From Paraburkholderia sp. IMGN_8 (GTDB lineage Bacteria > Pseudomonadota > Gammaproteobacteria > Burkholderiales > Burkholderiaceae), in the NCBI RefSeq assembly GCF_038050405.1, contig NZ_CP150901.1, positions 3,968,001 to 4,032,000 of the forward strand: a stretch of 64,000 nucleotides of DNA, in the 5' to 3' direction. Each line of letters begins with the position of its first letter. The stretch's first letter is position 1. Both the position numbers and the translations under genes were made by a program. This document shows positions 54,020 to 63,495 of this stretch, piece after piece. Under the pieces are notes generated by a model. That model was not told the origin of the DNA. It searched no databases and worked only from the letters and a program-made list of their open reading frames with translations.

Positions 54020-56635
54020 TTAAATTCCTTTCTTCTTCGCGCGACGTGGCCGCGGTTTGCCCATCAGTACGGGTTGGAACACCACCGCGCCGATCAGCGT
54101 GCAAAACAACGAGAGCGCCAGCAGGCGTCCCATGCTGGACGTCCCCGGATGGTGCGACAGCCAGAGGCTGCCGAACGCTGTTGCCGTGGTCGCCGCGCTG
54201 AACAACACAGCGTGCGTGAGGCTCGACTGCAAGAGGCCAGTCTGACCGTTGCGCCACGCCATGACAAAGTAAATCTTGAATGCCACGCCGACGCCCAGCA
54301 TAAGCGGTAACGCGATGATATTCGCGAAGTTCAGTGGCATGCCGAATACCACGCACAGCTCGAGCGTCACCAGCGCCGATACCAGCAGCGGAACCAGCGT
54401 GCGCAGCACGTCGCCGATCCGGCGCAGCGCAAGCCACAGCAGAATCGCGATGGTCAGTAGCGCGTAGCCGGCCGCTTGCATAAACGCCTTGATGATGGTG
54501 TCGGCCGAATGCAGGATTGAAATCGGACCGCCGATCGCGCCCGGTTCGGCCTTCTTCACCGCGTGCGCGAAGCGGGCTAGCATCGCGTCGTCGTTCGGAT
54601 CGGCGCCGGGCTTGACCTTCGGCGCGATGTCGACGAGCGCGCGGCCATCCTTGGAAACCCAGCTCCCGGAGATTTCCTTGGGCAGGTTGTCGCGGGTGAT
54701 TTCGGTCGGTTGCAGCAGATCCGCCAGTTGCTTCAGCGCGATTCGCAGCGGTTCCGACAGCGCGGTTTCGGCGCGGTCGCGCGTAGCGGCGTCCGCGGCG
54801 GCCAGCTTTTGCAGCGTCGCCGACAGATGCTTGGCTTCGGCGGCGCCGGGGCCCGGGTGATCGTCGGCGGCGAGTGCGAGCTGGTTCGACGCGCGTTTCA
54901 ACGCGGCGACGCGCACCGCGTCCGTGGCTTGCGGCGCGGGCTGCTGCGTCAGCGCGGGCAAGAGTTGCTGCGCGGCGCTCGCGACCAGCATCAGCTTTTG
55001 CTGCTGCTCAGTCGGAATGAAGGTGTCGAGCGTGGTCACGCGGCCCACTTCCGGCAACGTTTGCAGATGCGCGGCTATGCGGTCCGCGTCCGCCAGCGAC
55101 GGCGCCAGCGCTTGTACATTGTTGACCGCCGCTTCCGGCGAATCCTTCAGCGACAGCAGCGTCGCCATCGATTCCGTGTGCGGGTCCTTCAGATGCAGCG
55201 GGTTGAAGTCGAAGCGCAAACGCGTGAGCAGGGGCGTTGCGCCGATCACGACGATAAGCGTCGCAATCAGCACCGGCTTGCGGTGTTGATCGAGGAAATC
55301 GTCGACGGGCGCGAGTCGCGGGAAACCTGGCGACACGGGTTCGCCCGGCGGGTTGAAGACTTTCAGCAGCGCCGGCAGCAGCGTCATGTTGGTGAAGTAC
55401 GCGACGAACATGCCGACACCGGCGATCTTGCCCAACTCCGACACGCCGCGATAAGCGGTCGGCAGGAACGAGAAGAAGCTTTCCGCGACCGCGACCGCCG
55501 CGAGCGTGAGCGGCACGCCGATGGTGTGGGCGGTGTGGACGAGCGCGGCGGAGAGGCGGTCGTCGCGATTGCGTTCCTCGCGGTATTTGACGCCGAACTG
55601 CACGCCGAAATCGACCCCGAGCCCGACGAACAGCACCATGAACGCGACCGAAATCATGTTGAGCGCGCCGACCATCATCAAGCCGAGCGCGGCGGTGATC
55701 GCGAGGCCGGCGAACAACGTGATGAACACAGCGAGGATCATGCGGCCCGAGCGCAGCGCCAGCCACAAGATCACCAGCACGACGATAAAGGTGCCGATGC
55801 CGTTGAGCACCGCACCGTCCTGGACCGAGGCGAATTCCTCGTCGGCGAGCGGCTGTTCGCCGGTCAGACGGACGGTTGCGCCGTAGCGTGTATCGAGGTG
55901 CAGCGATGCGGCGGTGTCGCGGATTGCCTTCGACGCGCTTGCGCCCGCTTCGAGCGCGTCGTAGTTCACGACGGGCTGCACGGTAACAAATGCGCGCGCC
56001 GGATCGGTGGCGGTGCTCCTGTCGACCAGCGCGCGCCACGAAAACGCCGCCGGCTGCCCAGCCAACACGCGATCGAGCACGGTCGCGCTTTGCGACAGCA
56101 GATGGCTCATGTCGGCGAGCTTCACCTGACCGATTTGCAACGGCAACAGCAGGCTCGTCGTGAGCGTGCCGGCGAGGCCGGTCAAGCTCGGATCGTGGGC
56201 GAGGGCGTTGACCAGCGGCCGGGACTGGACGAGCTGCGAAGTGGTCGACAGGACTTCATTGGTCGACGGGAACAACAGGCCATTGCGTTCGAAGAACGGG
56301 CCGCCGGCCGGTTGCGTGACCGCGACGAACTCCTTCGGGTCGGCTTTCAGCGCGGCGGTGAGCGCATTGGCTGCGGCGTCGGCGAATTCGGGGGCACGGG
56401 CTTCGACCACGACCAGTACCGTTTGACCGCGCTGGGGGAAGGCCGCGTCCAGTGCATCGCCGAGCGACGACCATTCCTTGTCGGTTTCGACGAGACGGCT
56501 GATATCCGTGTTGATCTTGAAGTGATGGACGACGTAAAAGCTGCTCAGGACCGCGAGCACGAGCGAAAGGACGATGACGCTTATCGGATGGCGCACCGAA
56601 TAGGCGACGAGACGGACGATAGATGACTTCAGCAT
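54020..56635 (-). CDS. hpnN: Hopanoid transporter of the RND superfamily, HpnN
   Basis: 871 aa. TM1 near the N-terminus ([27 protein letters not shown]), a large periplasmic domain, clusters of spans around 270-410, a second periplasmic part and a C-terminal group, the duplicated layout of MmpL/HpnN transporters. It moves hopanoids to the outer membrane. ATG 56635 is preferred over a longer reading from 56689. Operon with the mlaA-like gene. Confidence 0.92.
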   Translation of the reverse strand: MLKSSIVRLVAYSVRHPISVIVLSLVLAVLSSFYVVHHFKINTDISRLVETDKEWSSLGDALDAAFPQRGQTVLVVVEARAPEFADAAANALTAALKADPKEFVAVTQPAGGPFFERNGLLFPSTNEVLSTTSQLVQSRPLVNALAHDPSLTGLAGTLTTSLLLPLQIGQVKLADMSHLLSQSATVLDRVLAGQPAAFSWRALVDRSTATDPARAFVTVQPVVNYDALEAGASASKAIRDTAASLHLDTRYGATVRLTGEQPLADEEFASVQDGAVLNGIGTFIVVLVILWLALRSGRMILAVFITLFAGLAITAALGLMMVGALNMISVAFMVLFVGLGVDFGVQFGVKYREERNRDDRLSAALVHTAHTIGVPLTLAAVAVAESFFSFLPTAYRGVSELGKIAGVGMFVAYFTNMTLLPALLKVFNPPGEPVSPGFPRLAPVDDFLDQHRKPVLIATLIVVIGATPLLTRLRFDFNPLHLKDPHTESMATLLSLKDSPEAAVNNVQALAPSLADADRIAAHLQTLPEVGRVTTLDTFIPTEQQQKLMLVASAAQQLLPALTQQPAPQATDAVRVAALKRASNQLALAADDHPGPGAAEAKHLSATLQKLAAADAATRDRAETALSEPLRIALKQLADLLQPTEITRDNLPKEISGSWVSKDGRALVDIAPKVKPGADPNDDAMLARFAHAVKKAEPGAIGGPISILHSADTIIKAFMQAAGYALLTIAILLWLALRRIGDVLRTLVPLLVSALVTLELCVVFGMPLNFANIIALPLMLGVGVAFKIYFVMAWRNGQTGLLQSSLTHAVLFSAATTATAFGSLWLSHHPGTSSMGRLLALSLFCTLIGAVVFQPVLMGKPRPRRAKKKGI

Positions 56636-56849
56636 GTAGGCGGAGGGGGCCTTCTTATCACGGATGGTGTTTTTGACGAAAGTGCACAAGTATACAGAGC
56701 CGGCGCGATCCGGCTCGTATTCGGCAGCGAGTGCGACGCTGGGCTTAAGGGGCCAGGGTGGGAACGCAATCTCGGTATACTGGTCTATCTTGCTTTTGCC
56801 GCTGGCTTGTTGGCTTGCCGGGGCTTACTTTTCAGGTGTTGACGAGCGT

Positions 56850-57455
56850 ATGAAACGTTATTTGTCTGCTTTTCTGGCTGCGGCTGTGATGTCCACGGCG
56901 GCGTATGCGCAAAGCGCGCCTGATGCCGTGGTGAAAAGTGCTGTTGAAGGCACTGTTGCCGCGATGAAGGCCGATCCGCAGGCGCGCGGCGGCGATATGA
57001 ACAAGATCACCGAACTGGTGGAAACGCGATTCGTGCCCGCGACGGATTTTCAGCGGACCACGCGGATTGCTGTAGGCAAGGCGTGGACTACTGCCACGCC
57101 TGAGCAGCAGAAGCAGTTGTATGAGCAGTTTCAGATCCTGCTCGTGCGGACGTATGCTTCTTCGTTGTCGCAACTGCGGGATCAGGATGTGAAGTTTAAG
57201 TTCTTACCGGTTAGTGTGCCTGCCGGCGCTAAGGATGTGGTGGTGCAGTCGCACGTTATTAGTAATGGCGGTGATGATTCCATCGATTATCGGCTTACTA
57301 AGGGTGCCTCCGGCTGGAAGGTCTATGACATCAATATGATGGGGGCCTGGTTGATTCAGGTTTATCAAACGCAGTTTGCCGATCAGCTTTCTAAAGGCGG
57401 GGTTGATGGGTTGATTAAGTTTTTGACTGCTCATAATGCGCGGAGCGCGGGGTAG
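56850..57455 (+). CDS. hpnM: HpnM / MlaC-like periplasmic lipid-binding protein
   Basis: 201 aa. Signal peptide (RYLSAFLAAAVMSTAAYAQS), then a MlaC/Ttg2D-type body (TRIAVGKAWTTATPEQQKQLYEQF; LLVRTYASSLSQL; WKVYDINMMGAWLIQVYQTQF). It carries lipid through the periplasm. Divergent from hpnN. Together with the MlaA-like protein and HpnN it could form a lipid route. Confidence 0.9.
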   Translation: MKRYLSAFLAAAVMSTAAYAQSAPDAVVKSAVEGTVAAMKADPQARGGDMNKITELVETRFVPATDFQRTTRIAVGKAWTTATPEQQKQLYEQFQILLVRTYASSLSQLRDQDVKFKFLPVSVPAGAKDVVVQSHVISNGGDDSIDYRLTKGASGWKVYDINMMGAWLIQVYQTQFADQLSKGGVDGLIKFLTAHNARSAG

Positions 57456-57598
57456 GTTTTGCGCGTAGCGCCTGATTGGGTTTTTGCCTGCGCGGCGCTA
57501 TTTGTTTGTGTGCCTGCGGGGTTGGCCTTTCCTTGATTTGTTAGTGGTCGATTAGCGTCGCCCCTGTGCGGGGCAGGCACTTACTTTCTTTGCCGCCG

Positions 57599-58866
57599 TG
57601 TATAGACCGGGGACATAGCTGACAGGTGTGCGGGGACATGGTTGACACTTCCGGGTATTAAAACGCCCGGTCCCGACCATGCCCTGGAACGCAAGAGACA
57701 CCATGAGCCTCCGACAGGAATTTGTTCATCTGGCCAGTCAGGACACCCTGACGATCACCGAGTTGTGCCAGCGCTTCAACATCAGCCGGCAGACCGGCTA
57801 CAAATGGCTTAAGCGTGGCGAGAACGCGCTGTCAGATCAATCACGGCGCCCAGCCACCAGCCCCTTGAAGACTCCCGCTGCCATGGAGCAGGAAGTGGTG
57901 CGGCTGCGCCAGGCCCATCCGCGCTGGGGCGGGCGCAAGATCAGTCGGCGCCTGCAGGATCTGGGCTTTGAGGCGGTGCCGCAGCCCAGCACCGTGACCG
58001 ACATCCTGCACCGGCATAACCTGATCCTGCCGACCGATTCAGCAATGAGCGAACCGTGGAAGCGCTTTGAACACGAGCAGCCCAACGTACTCTGGCAGAT
58101 GGATTTCAAGGGTCACTTCGATACCCTCCAGAAGCAGCGTTGCAGCCCCCTGACGGTGCTGGACGACCACTCGCGTTTCAGCATCCTGCTGCGTGCCTGC
58201 GGGCCGACGGACACCTCGACCGTGCAGGCGGGATTACGTGAGGCGTTTGGGCACTACGGCCTGCCGTTGCGCATCAACACCGATAACGGCTCGCCGTGGG
58301 GTTCGCCCAGCAGTCCGGGGCAGCTTACCGAGCTGGCCGTCTGGCTGATCCGGCTGGGTATCCGTATCAGCTACAGCCGGCCGTATCACCCGCAGACCAA
58401 TGGCAAGGATGAGCGGTTTCACCGTACGTTGAAGGCTGAAGTGCTGAACGGACGAAGCTTCGCTACGCAGGAGCACGTGCAACAGGAACTGGACCGCTGG
58501 CGCACCGTGTATAACTGCGAACGTCCGCACGAGGCGATTGGCATGGACACGCCGGTCAGCCGTTACAAGCCCAGCCCCCGGGCGTATCCATCGATCCTGC
58601 AGGAGCCTGAATACGGCCCGGACGACGTGGTGCTACGAGTCAGGTCAGATGGCCAGCTACGCTTTAAGGGACGGAAACTTAAGGTCTCGAACGCACTTTA
58701 TGGACTGCCGGTTGCGGCACGCGCAAAGGTGGGCGAAGACGGCGTATTTGAATTCTGGTTTGCACATCACCGCATCCTCACCCTTGACCTGAGGAGCGAG
58801 AATCACTGACCATAAAGTGTCAACGATGTCTCCGCACGTTTGTCAATCATGTCCCCGGTCTATACA
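57599..58866 (+). mobile_element. Insertion sequence of the IS481 type, complete
   Basis: 1268 bases. Terminal inverted repeats begin TGTATAGACCGGGGACAT at both ends, and inner parts (GACA..TGTGCGGGGACAT) also repeat. The target duplication appears to be CCGCCG, which lies in the loop of the CTTACTTTCTTTG hairpin of the host repeat. One transposase gene fills the element. Confidence 0.9.
57679..58809 (+). CDS. IS481-type transposase
   Basis: 376 aa. An N-terminal HTH (FVHLASQDTLTITELCQRFNISRQTGYKWL) and linker HTH precede the rve/DDE domain: D in LWQMDFKGHF, D in RINTDNGSPWG, and E in NGKDERFHRTLKAEV. Frame intact, so potentially active. Confidence 0.93.
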   Translation: MPWNARDTMSLRQEFVHLASQDTLTITELCQRFNISRQTGYKWLKRGENALSDQSRRPATSPLKTPAAMEQEVVRLRQAHPRWGGRKISRRLQDLGFEAVPQPSTVTDILHRHNLILPTDSAMSEPWKRFEHEQPNVLWQMDFKGHFDTLQKQRCSPLTVLDDHSRFSILLRACGPTDTSTVQAGLREAFGHYGLPLRINTDNGSPWGSPSSPGQLTELAVWLIRLGIRISYSRPYHPQTNGKDERFHRTLKAEVLNGRSFATQEHVQQELDRWRTVYNCERPHEAIGMDTPVSRYKPSPRAYPSILQEPEYGPDDVVLRVRSDGQLRFKGRKLKVSNALYGLPVAARAKVGEDGVFEFWFAHHRILTLDLRSENH

Positions 58867-59715
58867 CCGCCGCAAAGAAAGTAAGCAAAGAAAGCGGCTT
58901 CACCCCGCTAATTCTTAAGCGGGTCCCCTGGCTTGGAGGGGGCAGTGGAGCATCTGGAATCAGTGTTCTCGCACATTCCGCGCTGGTGACAAGGCAGTCA
59001 TTCTTCCGGCGGCGCTGCGCGCGCCGATGCGGTACTTCATCAAACCGCCAGGCCGTTTTGGTCCCGCGCCGGTTTTGGCGCTTGCGCCTACTTTGGCGCC
59101 GTGGCCGACCTCGTGTCCCCTATGCCTCGCAGCAGCGCTAGCTTCTTACCCGGAGTGATCGCTCACACTCGCACGCTTGGACGTCTCGCCGAGGCAAAGC
59201 CGATGGCATCCACCGAACCCACGGGTTTCCTGGGCGGACCGTGCCGGCGAGCACGTAGTGCGAGGCGGGAAGGATGATGCCGGAAGCGCATACATCCCAT
59301 CGGTGTTGGGAAGTACCGCCACGGCGCGCGCAGCGCCGCCGGAAGAATGACTGCCTTGTCACCAGCGCGGAATGTGCGAGAACACTGATTCCAGATGCTC
59401 CACTACCTCCTCCAAGCCAGGGGACCCCCCTAAGAATTAGCGGTTTGAGCCGCTTTCTTTGCTTACTTTCTTTGCGGCGGCGCCCCGAAGGAAGTCCACT
59501 TGGTGGGCAAAGAAAGTAAGTGCCTGCCCCGCACAGGGGCGAAGCTAATAGACCACTAAGAAATCAAGGAAAGGCCAACGCCGCAGGCACACAGATATAA
59601 AGCGCCACGCAGGCAAAAAAAGACCAATAAAAAAGCGCGATAGCAACAAAGCCACCGCGCTTTCAAAAAACCTGCAGGGTAAGGGGCATGAAAAACCGCC
59701 CCTATAAACCAAATT

Positions 59716-60867
59716 TTAATGTGCAGAAGCCGTCTGCACCTTCTTACCCTTACCAGCCCGCTGGATTTCATCCAGCTTGATCTCGACATGTCGAGAAAAA
59801 ACATACTCAGCGGGACGCTGCTTATCCAAAGGAATATCCTTGGTAAAAGCACCCGAAGTCTTAGGCCCCCGAAGGCTAACCTTCAAAGCCTTCAACGGAT
59901 GCGCAACCGTATCCATCACCGCGGTAGCTTCAAACCCACAGTGCACCATGCAGTCAGCGCACTTCTCATAGTTACCGGTACCGTAGTTATCCCAGTCCGT
60001 GGTTTCCATCAGTTCCTTGAAGGTCTTCACATACCCTTCGCCGACCAGATAGCACGGCTTCTGCCAGCCGAACACGGTACGTGCCGGATTACCCCACGGC
60101 GTGCACTCGTACGTCTGATTGCCGGCCAGGAAATCCAGGAACATCGCCGACTGGCTGAACGACCAGTTCTTGCCGTTGTTGCCGCGCTTGAAAATCTCGC
60201 GGAACAGATGCTTGGTCTTGTCGCGGTTCAGGAAGTGCTGCTGATCCGGCGCGCGCTCATACGCATAACCCGGTGAGACGGTGATGCCGTCCACGCCCAT
60301 CGGGCCCAGCGTGTCAAAGAACGCTGCAACCCGTTCCGGCACCGCGTCGTTGAACAGCGTGCAGTTGATGTTCACGCGGAAACCACGGCGCTTCGCTTCC
60401 TTGATCGCAGCGACAGCCTTGTCGTACACGCCTTCCTGCGACACCGAGTGATCGTGCGCCTGCTGGTCGCCGTCCAGGTGAACCGACCAGACGAAGTACG
60501 GATTCGGCTCGTAATCGTCCATCTTCTTTTCCATCAGCAACGCATTCGTGCAGAGATACACGAACTTCTTGCGCGCGATGATGCCCTTCACGATCTGCGG
60601 CATTTCCTTGTGCAGCAGCGGTTCGCCGCCTGCAATCGACACCACCGGTGCGCCGCATTCGTCGACCGCGCCAAGGCACTCTTCGAGCGAAAGACGCTGG
60701 TTCAGGATGGGATCCGGATAATCGATCTTGCCGCAACCATTGCAGGCAAGATTGCAGCGGAACAGCGGCTCCAGCATCAACGCGAGCGGGTAGCGCTTGT
60801 TGCGCGAAAGGTGCTGACGCATGATGTAAGCGCCAACCCGGACTTTCTGTAGCAGCGGAATAGACAA
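59716..60867 (-). CDS. hpnH: Adenosyl-hopene transferase HpnH (radical SAM)
   Basis: 383 aa. The radical-SAM Cys cluster CNLACNGC is near residue 36, followed by VSIAGGEPLLH and a C-terminal SPASM-like Cys pair (CADCMVHCGFEA). It adds 5'-deoxyadenosine to hopene, starting the side chain. A gap of 10 bases separates it from ispH, so they form an operon. Confidence 0.95.
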   Translation of the reverse strand: MSIPLLQKVRVGAYIMRQHLSRNKRYPLALMLEPLFRCNLACNGCGKIDYPDPILNQRLSLEECLGAVDECGAPVVSIAGGEPLLHKEMPQIVKGIIARKKFVYLCTNALLMEKKMDDYEPNPYFVWSVHLDGDQQAHDHSVSQEGVYDKAVAAIKEAKRRGFRVNINCTLFNDAVPERVAAFFDTLGPMGVDGITVSPGYAYERAPDQQHFLNRDKTKHLFREIFKRGNNGKNWSFSQSAMFLDFLAGNQTYECTPWGNPARTVFGWQKPCYLVGEGYVKTFKELMETTDWDNYGTGNYEKCADCMVHCGFEATAVMDTVAHPLKALKVSLRGPKTSGAFTKDIPLDKQRPAEYVFSRHVEIKLDEIQRAGKGKKVQTASAH

Positions 60868-60877
60868 GACGTCCTCC

Positions 60878-61822
60878 TTAAACTTCGCGTGCAGCGAGTG
60901 GTTGCATCAGTTTCGATGGCAACTTGAATTCGACTTTTTCTTCACGGCCCGCCATCGTCGTGACCTCGACGGGCCCCAATGCGCGCAGCGCATCGATTAC
61001 GTTCGTTACCATTTCTTCCGGCGCCGAAGCACCCGCCGTGATGCCGACGGCTTGTACGTTCGCAAACCACTCCGGCTTCACTTCCGAACCGTCGGCGACG
61101 AGATAACTCGCGACGCCGCTTTCGCTGCCGATCTCGCGCAGCCGGTTCGAGTTTGAACTGTTGGTTGCACCCACCACCAGCAGCACATCGACCTGCTTGC
61201 TCAGTTCGCGAACCGCCGCCTGACGGTTTTGCGTCGCGTAGCAGATGTCGCGCGTGTCAGGACCGACGATGTCGGTGAAGCGGCGCAACAAGGCATCGAT
61301 AATGCCGCGAGTGTCGTCGACCGATAGCGTGGTCTGCGTCACGTACGCGAGCGGCGTATCGAGGGGCAGATCCAGGTGCGCAACTTCGGCTTCGCTCTGC
61401 ACCAGCAGCACCGTGCCGGGAATCTGTCCGATCGTGCCTTCGACTTCCGGGTGCCCGGCGTGGCCGATCAGAATCAGCGTGCGTCCCGCGGCCACATACT
61501 GACGGCCCTGCACGTGAACCTTGGTGACCAGCGGGCAGGTCGCGTCGAGCACGTCGAGGCCACGTTGTTCCGCGTCGCGCTCGACTGTTTGCGCAACACC
61601 GTGGGCGCTGAAAATCGCCACAGCGCCTTGCGGTACTTCATCGAGCTCTTCGACAAAGCGCGCACCCTTTTGGCGCAGATTGTCGACCACATGGCGGTTG
61701 TGGACAATCTCGTGACGCACGTACACGGGTGCGCCGTGTTGCTGTAACGCGCGATCGACAATCTCGATCGCACGAACAACACCCGCACAAAAGCCGCGGG
61801 GTTGAGCAAGGATGACTCGCAT
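60878..61822 (-). CDS. ispH: 4-hydroxy-3-methylbut-2-enyl diphosphate reductase
   Basis: 314 aa from ATG 61822. Three [4Fe-4S] Cys: [23 protein letters not shown], and ICYATQNRQ, plus [13 protein letters not shown]. It makes IPP and DMAPP in the last step of the MEP pathway, feeding the FPP used by HpnD. Its place beside hpnH in a hopanoid cluster suggests a second, cluster-specific copy besides a housekeeping one. Confidence 0.94.
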   Translation of the reverse strand: MRVILAQPRGFCAGVVRAIEIVDRALQQHGAPVYVRHEIVHNRHVVDNLRQKGARFVEELDEVPQGAVAIFSAHGVAQTVERDAEQRGLDVLDATCPLVTKVHVQGRQYVAAGRTLILIGHAGHPEVEGTIGQIPGTVLLVQSEAEVAHLDLPLDTPLAYVTQTTLSVDDTRGIIDALLRRFTDIVGPDTRDICYATQNRQAAVRELSKQVDVLLVVGATNSSNSNRLREIGSESGVASYLVADGSEVKPEWFANVQAVGITAGASAPEEMVTNVIDALRALGPVEVTTMAGREEKVEFKLPSKLMQPLAAREV

Positions 61823-62234
61823 AAGTTGGCGAACTCCGACTGACGCGGGTTCCGAAGAAGTCGGTAAAAATGACTTTATCGCCGCGACCATCATATTTAG
61901 TTGATGTCTTGAGCCCGGCGTAAGCCGGTACAGCAAAACCAAACGCGCATTCTAACGCTATCGCGGCCGCTTTGCTTTGGCGCGCCTGCCCGGGTGTCGG
62001 GCAGGCGCCGCAACCGCCGGCTCGCTGTCCGGCGGCGCATCCGCGTCTCGTGCGGCAATGATTGCACACTGCACCGGTTTATCGGAACCCTTAAACTACG
62101 GGATCCTGCGGCACACGTTTGCCGCCGCAATACAGAATGAAACCGAGGCTCGCTGGATGGACGTCGATCACTACGAAAATTTTCCGGTCGCGGTGCGTCG
62201 GCGCGCAGGCGCGTTCAATCGAGGGTAATGCTTA
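61823..62234. other. Spacer of about 410 bases with an hpnC remnant
   Basis: Divergent promoter region between ispH and hpnB. Apart from the remnant at 62157-62228 it holds only short frames without ribosome sites. Confidence 0.5.
62157..62228 (+). pseudogene. hpnC: Probable 5' remnant of hpnC (hydroxysqualene synthase)
   Basis: A 23-codon frame begins MDVDHYENFPVA, which is the characteristic N-terminus of proteobacterial HpnC, then diverges into VRRRAGAFNRG and a stop six bases before hpnB. It looks like a large internal deletion. It could still be translated as a leader peptide for hpnB. Confidence 0.65.
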
Positions 62235-63407
62235 ATGGCGGTGGTTCTGTTTCTTCTTTCGTGTCTGTCGTTGTTGATCTGGTGCGTGTTGCTGTTCGCG
62301 CGTGGCGGTTTCTGGCGGGCCCGTCCTGCCCCACCGCTGACGCTCGAGCCGCGCGAAACATGGCCGGCGGTCGCTGCGGTCGTACCGGCGCGCAATGAAG
62401 TCGATGTGATCGCCGAGGCCGTGACCACCTTGCTTCAGCAGGACTATCCCGGCGAATTCCACGTGATCGTCGTCGACGACCACAGTACCGACGGCACCGC
62501 CGACGCCGCCCGCGCCGCGGCATTGCAACTGCAATGCGCGGACCGTCTGACGGTGCTGAGCGCGAAGCCGCTGCCGCCGGGCTGGTCCGGCAAGGTATGG
62601 GCGCAGTCGCAAGGCATCGAGGCGGTGAGCACGCTCGATTTGCCGGCCGATTTCCTGTTATTGACCGACGCCGACATCGGCCATCCCGCCGACGCTGTCT
62701 CCCAGCTCGTCGCCCGAGCAGATGCCGAAAAGCGCGACCTCGTCTCGCTGATGGTCCGTCTGCGTTGCGATTCGTTCTGGGAAAAGGCGCTGATTCCGGC
62801 CTTCGTGTTCTTCTTCGCCAAGCTGTACCCGTTCGCGTGGGTCAACAACCCGCGCAATCGTACGGCTGCGGCGGCGGGTGGCTGCATGCTGGTCCGGCGC
62901 AGCGCGCTCGAAGAAGCGGGCGGCATCGAGTCGATTCGTGCGGAACTGATCGACGATTGCAGCCTCGCCGCGCGTATCAAGCATCGCGGCGCCGGGCGCC
63001 ATCCGATTCGTCTGGATGTGGCGGCGCGCAGCGTGTCGCTGCGTCCATACGATAGCTGGCGCGAAATCTGGAACATGATCGCGCGCACCGCATTCACGCA
63101 ACTGCACTACTCGCCGTGGCTGCTGGTGGGCACCCTGGCGGGCATGACGATCATCTATCTGATGCCGCCCGTCGCCGCGCTGCTGCTCGGTCCGGCCGGC
63201 TGGCCCGCGTGGCTTGCCTGGGCGGCGATGTGCTGCGCCTATGCGCCGATGCTGCGCTACTACCGCCGCTCGCCGTTGTGGGCGCCGTTCCTGCCGTTGG
63301 TCGCGTTGTTCTATGTGGGCGCGACGTTTGCTTCTGCGGTGAGGTACTGGCGCGGCAAGGGCGGGCAATGGAAGGCGCGTGTGCAGGCGCCGGTGCAGGA
63401 GCGCTGA
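62235..63407 (+). CDS. hpnB: Hopene-associated glycosyltransferase HpnB
   Basis: 390 aa. An N-terminal TM helix (VVLFLLSCLSLLIWCVLLFA), then a GT2 glycosyltransferase domain (AVVPARNEVDVIAEAVTTLL; VIVVDDHSTDGTAD; LLTDADIGHP) and three or four C-terminal membrane helices. It is thought to act on hopanoid head groups at the inner membrane. ATG 62235 follows CGAGGG. Confidence 0.9.
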   Translation: MAVVLFLLSCLSLLIWCVLLFARGGFWRARPAPPLTLEPRETWPAVAAVVPARNEVDVIAEAVTTLLQQDYPGEFHVIVVDDHSTDGTADAARAAALQLQCADRLTVLSAKPLPPGWSGKVWAQSQGIEAVSTLDLPADFLLLTDADIGHPADAVSQLVARADAEKRDLVSLMVRLRCDSFWEKALIPAFVFFFAKLYPFAWVNNPRNRTAAAAGGCMLVRRSALEEAGGIESIRAELIDDCSLAARIKHRGAGRHPIRLDVAARSVSLRPYDSWREIWNMIARTAFTQLHYSPWLLVGTLAGMTIIYLMPPVAALLLGPAGWPAWLAWAAMCCAYAPMLRYYRRSPLWAPFLPLVALFYVGATFASAVRYWRGKGGQWKARVQAPVQER

Positions 63408-63466
63408 AGAGGAGCACTGAAGCGCGCGAACACGCAATGACGCGGATTTGTCGGATGAAAAGAAAA

Positions 63467-63491
63467 GCGGCGCTCTTGAGCGCCGCTTTTT
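63467..63491. terminator. Bidirectional terminator between hpnB and the next gene
   Basis: Stem GCGGCGCT-CTTG-AGCGCCGC flanked by AAAA on the left and TTTTT on the right, so it works for both convergent genes. Confidence 0.85.
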
Positions 63492-63495
63492 CATA

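Larger units (their letters stand above)
57484..59617. repeat. Long intergenic inverted-repeat element, copy 2, split by an IS
   Basis: The left arm (57484-57598) and right part (58867-59617) together form one copy of the same roughly 0.87-kb element as at 14959-15860, with the same arm palindromes and inner fold-back. The right-arm hairpin carries a short extra insertion in its loop (about 59485-59510). No protein gene other than the transposase is supported here. Confidence 0.8.

Noticed and set aside
57456..57600. IS boundary or terminator directly after hpnM
   Set aside because: The sequence is the left arm of the long repeat; the IS ends are defined by TGTATAGACC at 57599, so the boundary lies further right.
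61977..62228. 83-aa protein upstream of hpnB
   Set aside because: Only its last 23 codons resemble anything (hpnC start). The upstream part lacks a ribosome site and similarity.
63335..63355. Iteron-like GGTGAGGTACTG in hpnB
   Set aside because: The second half does not match CGGGA.
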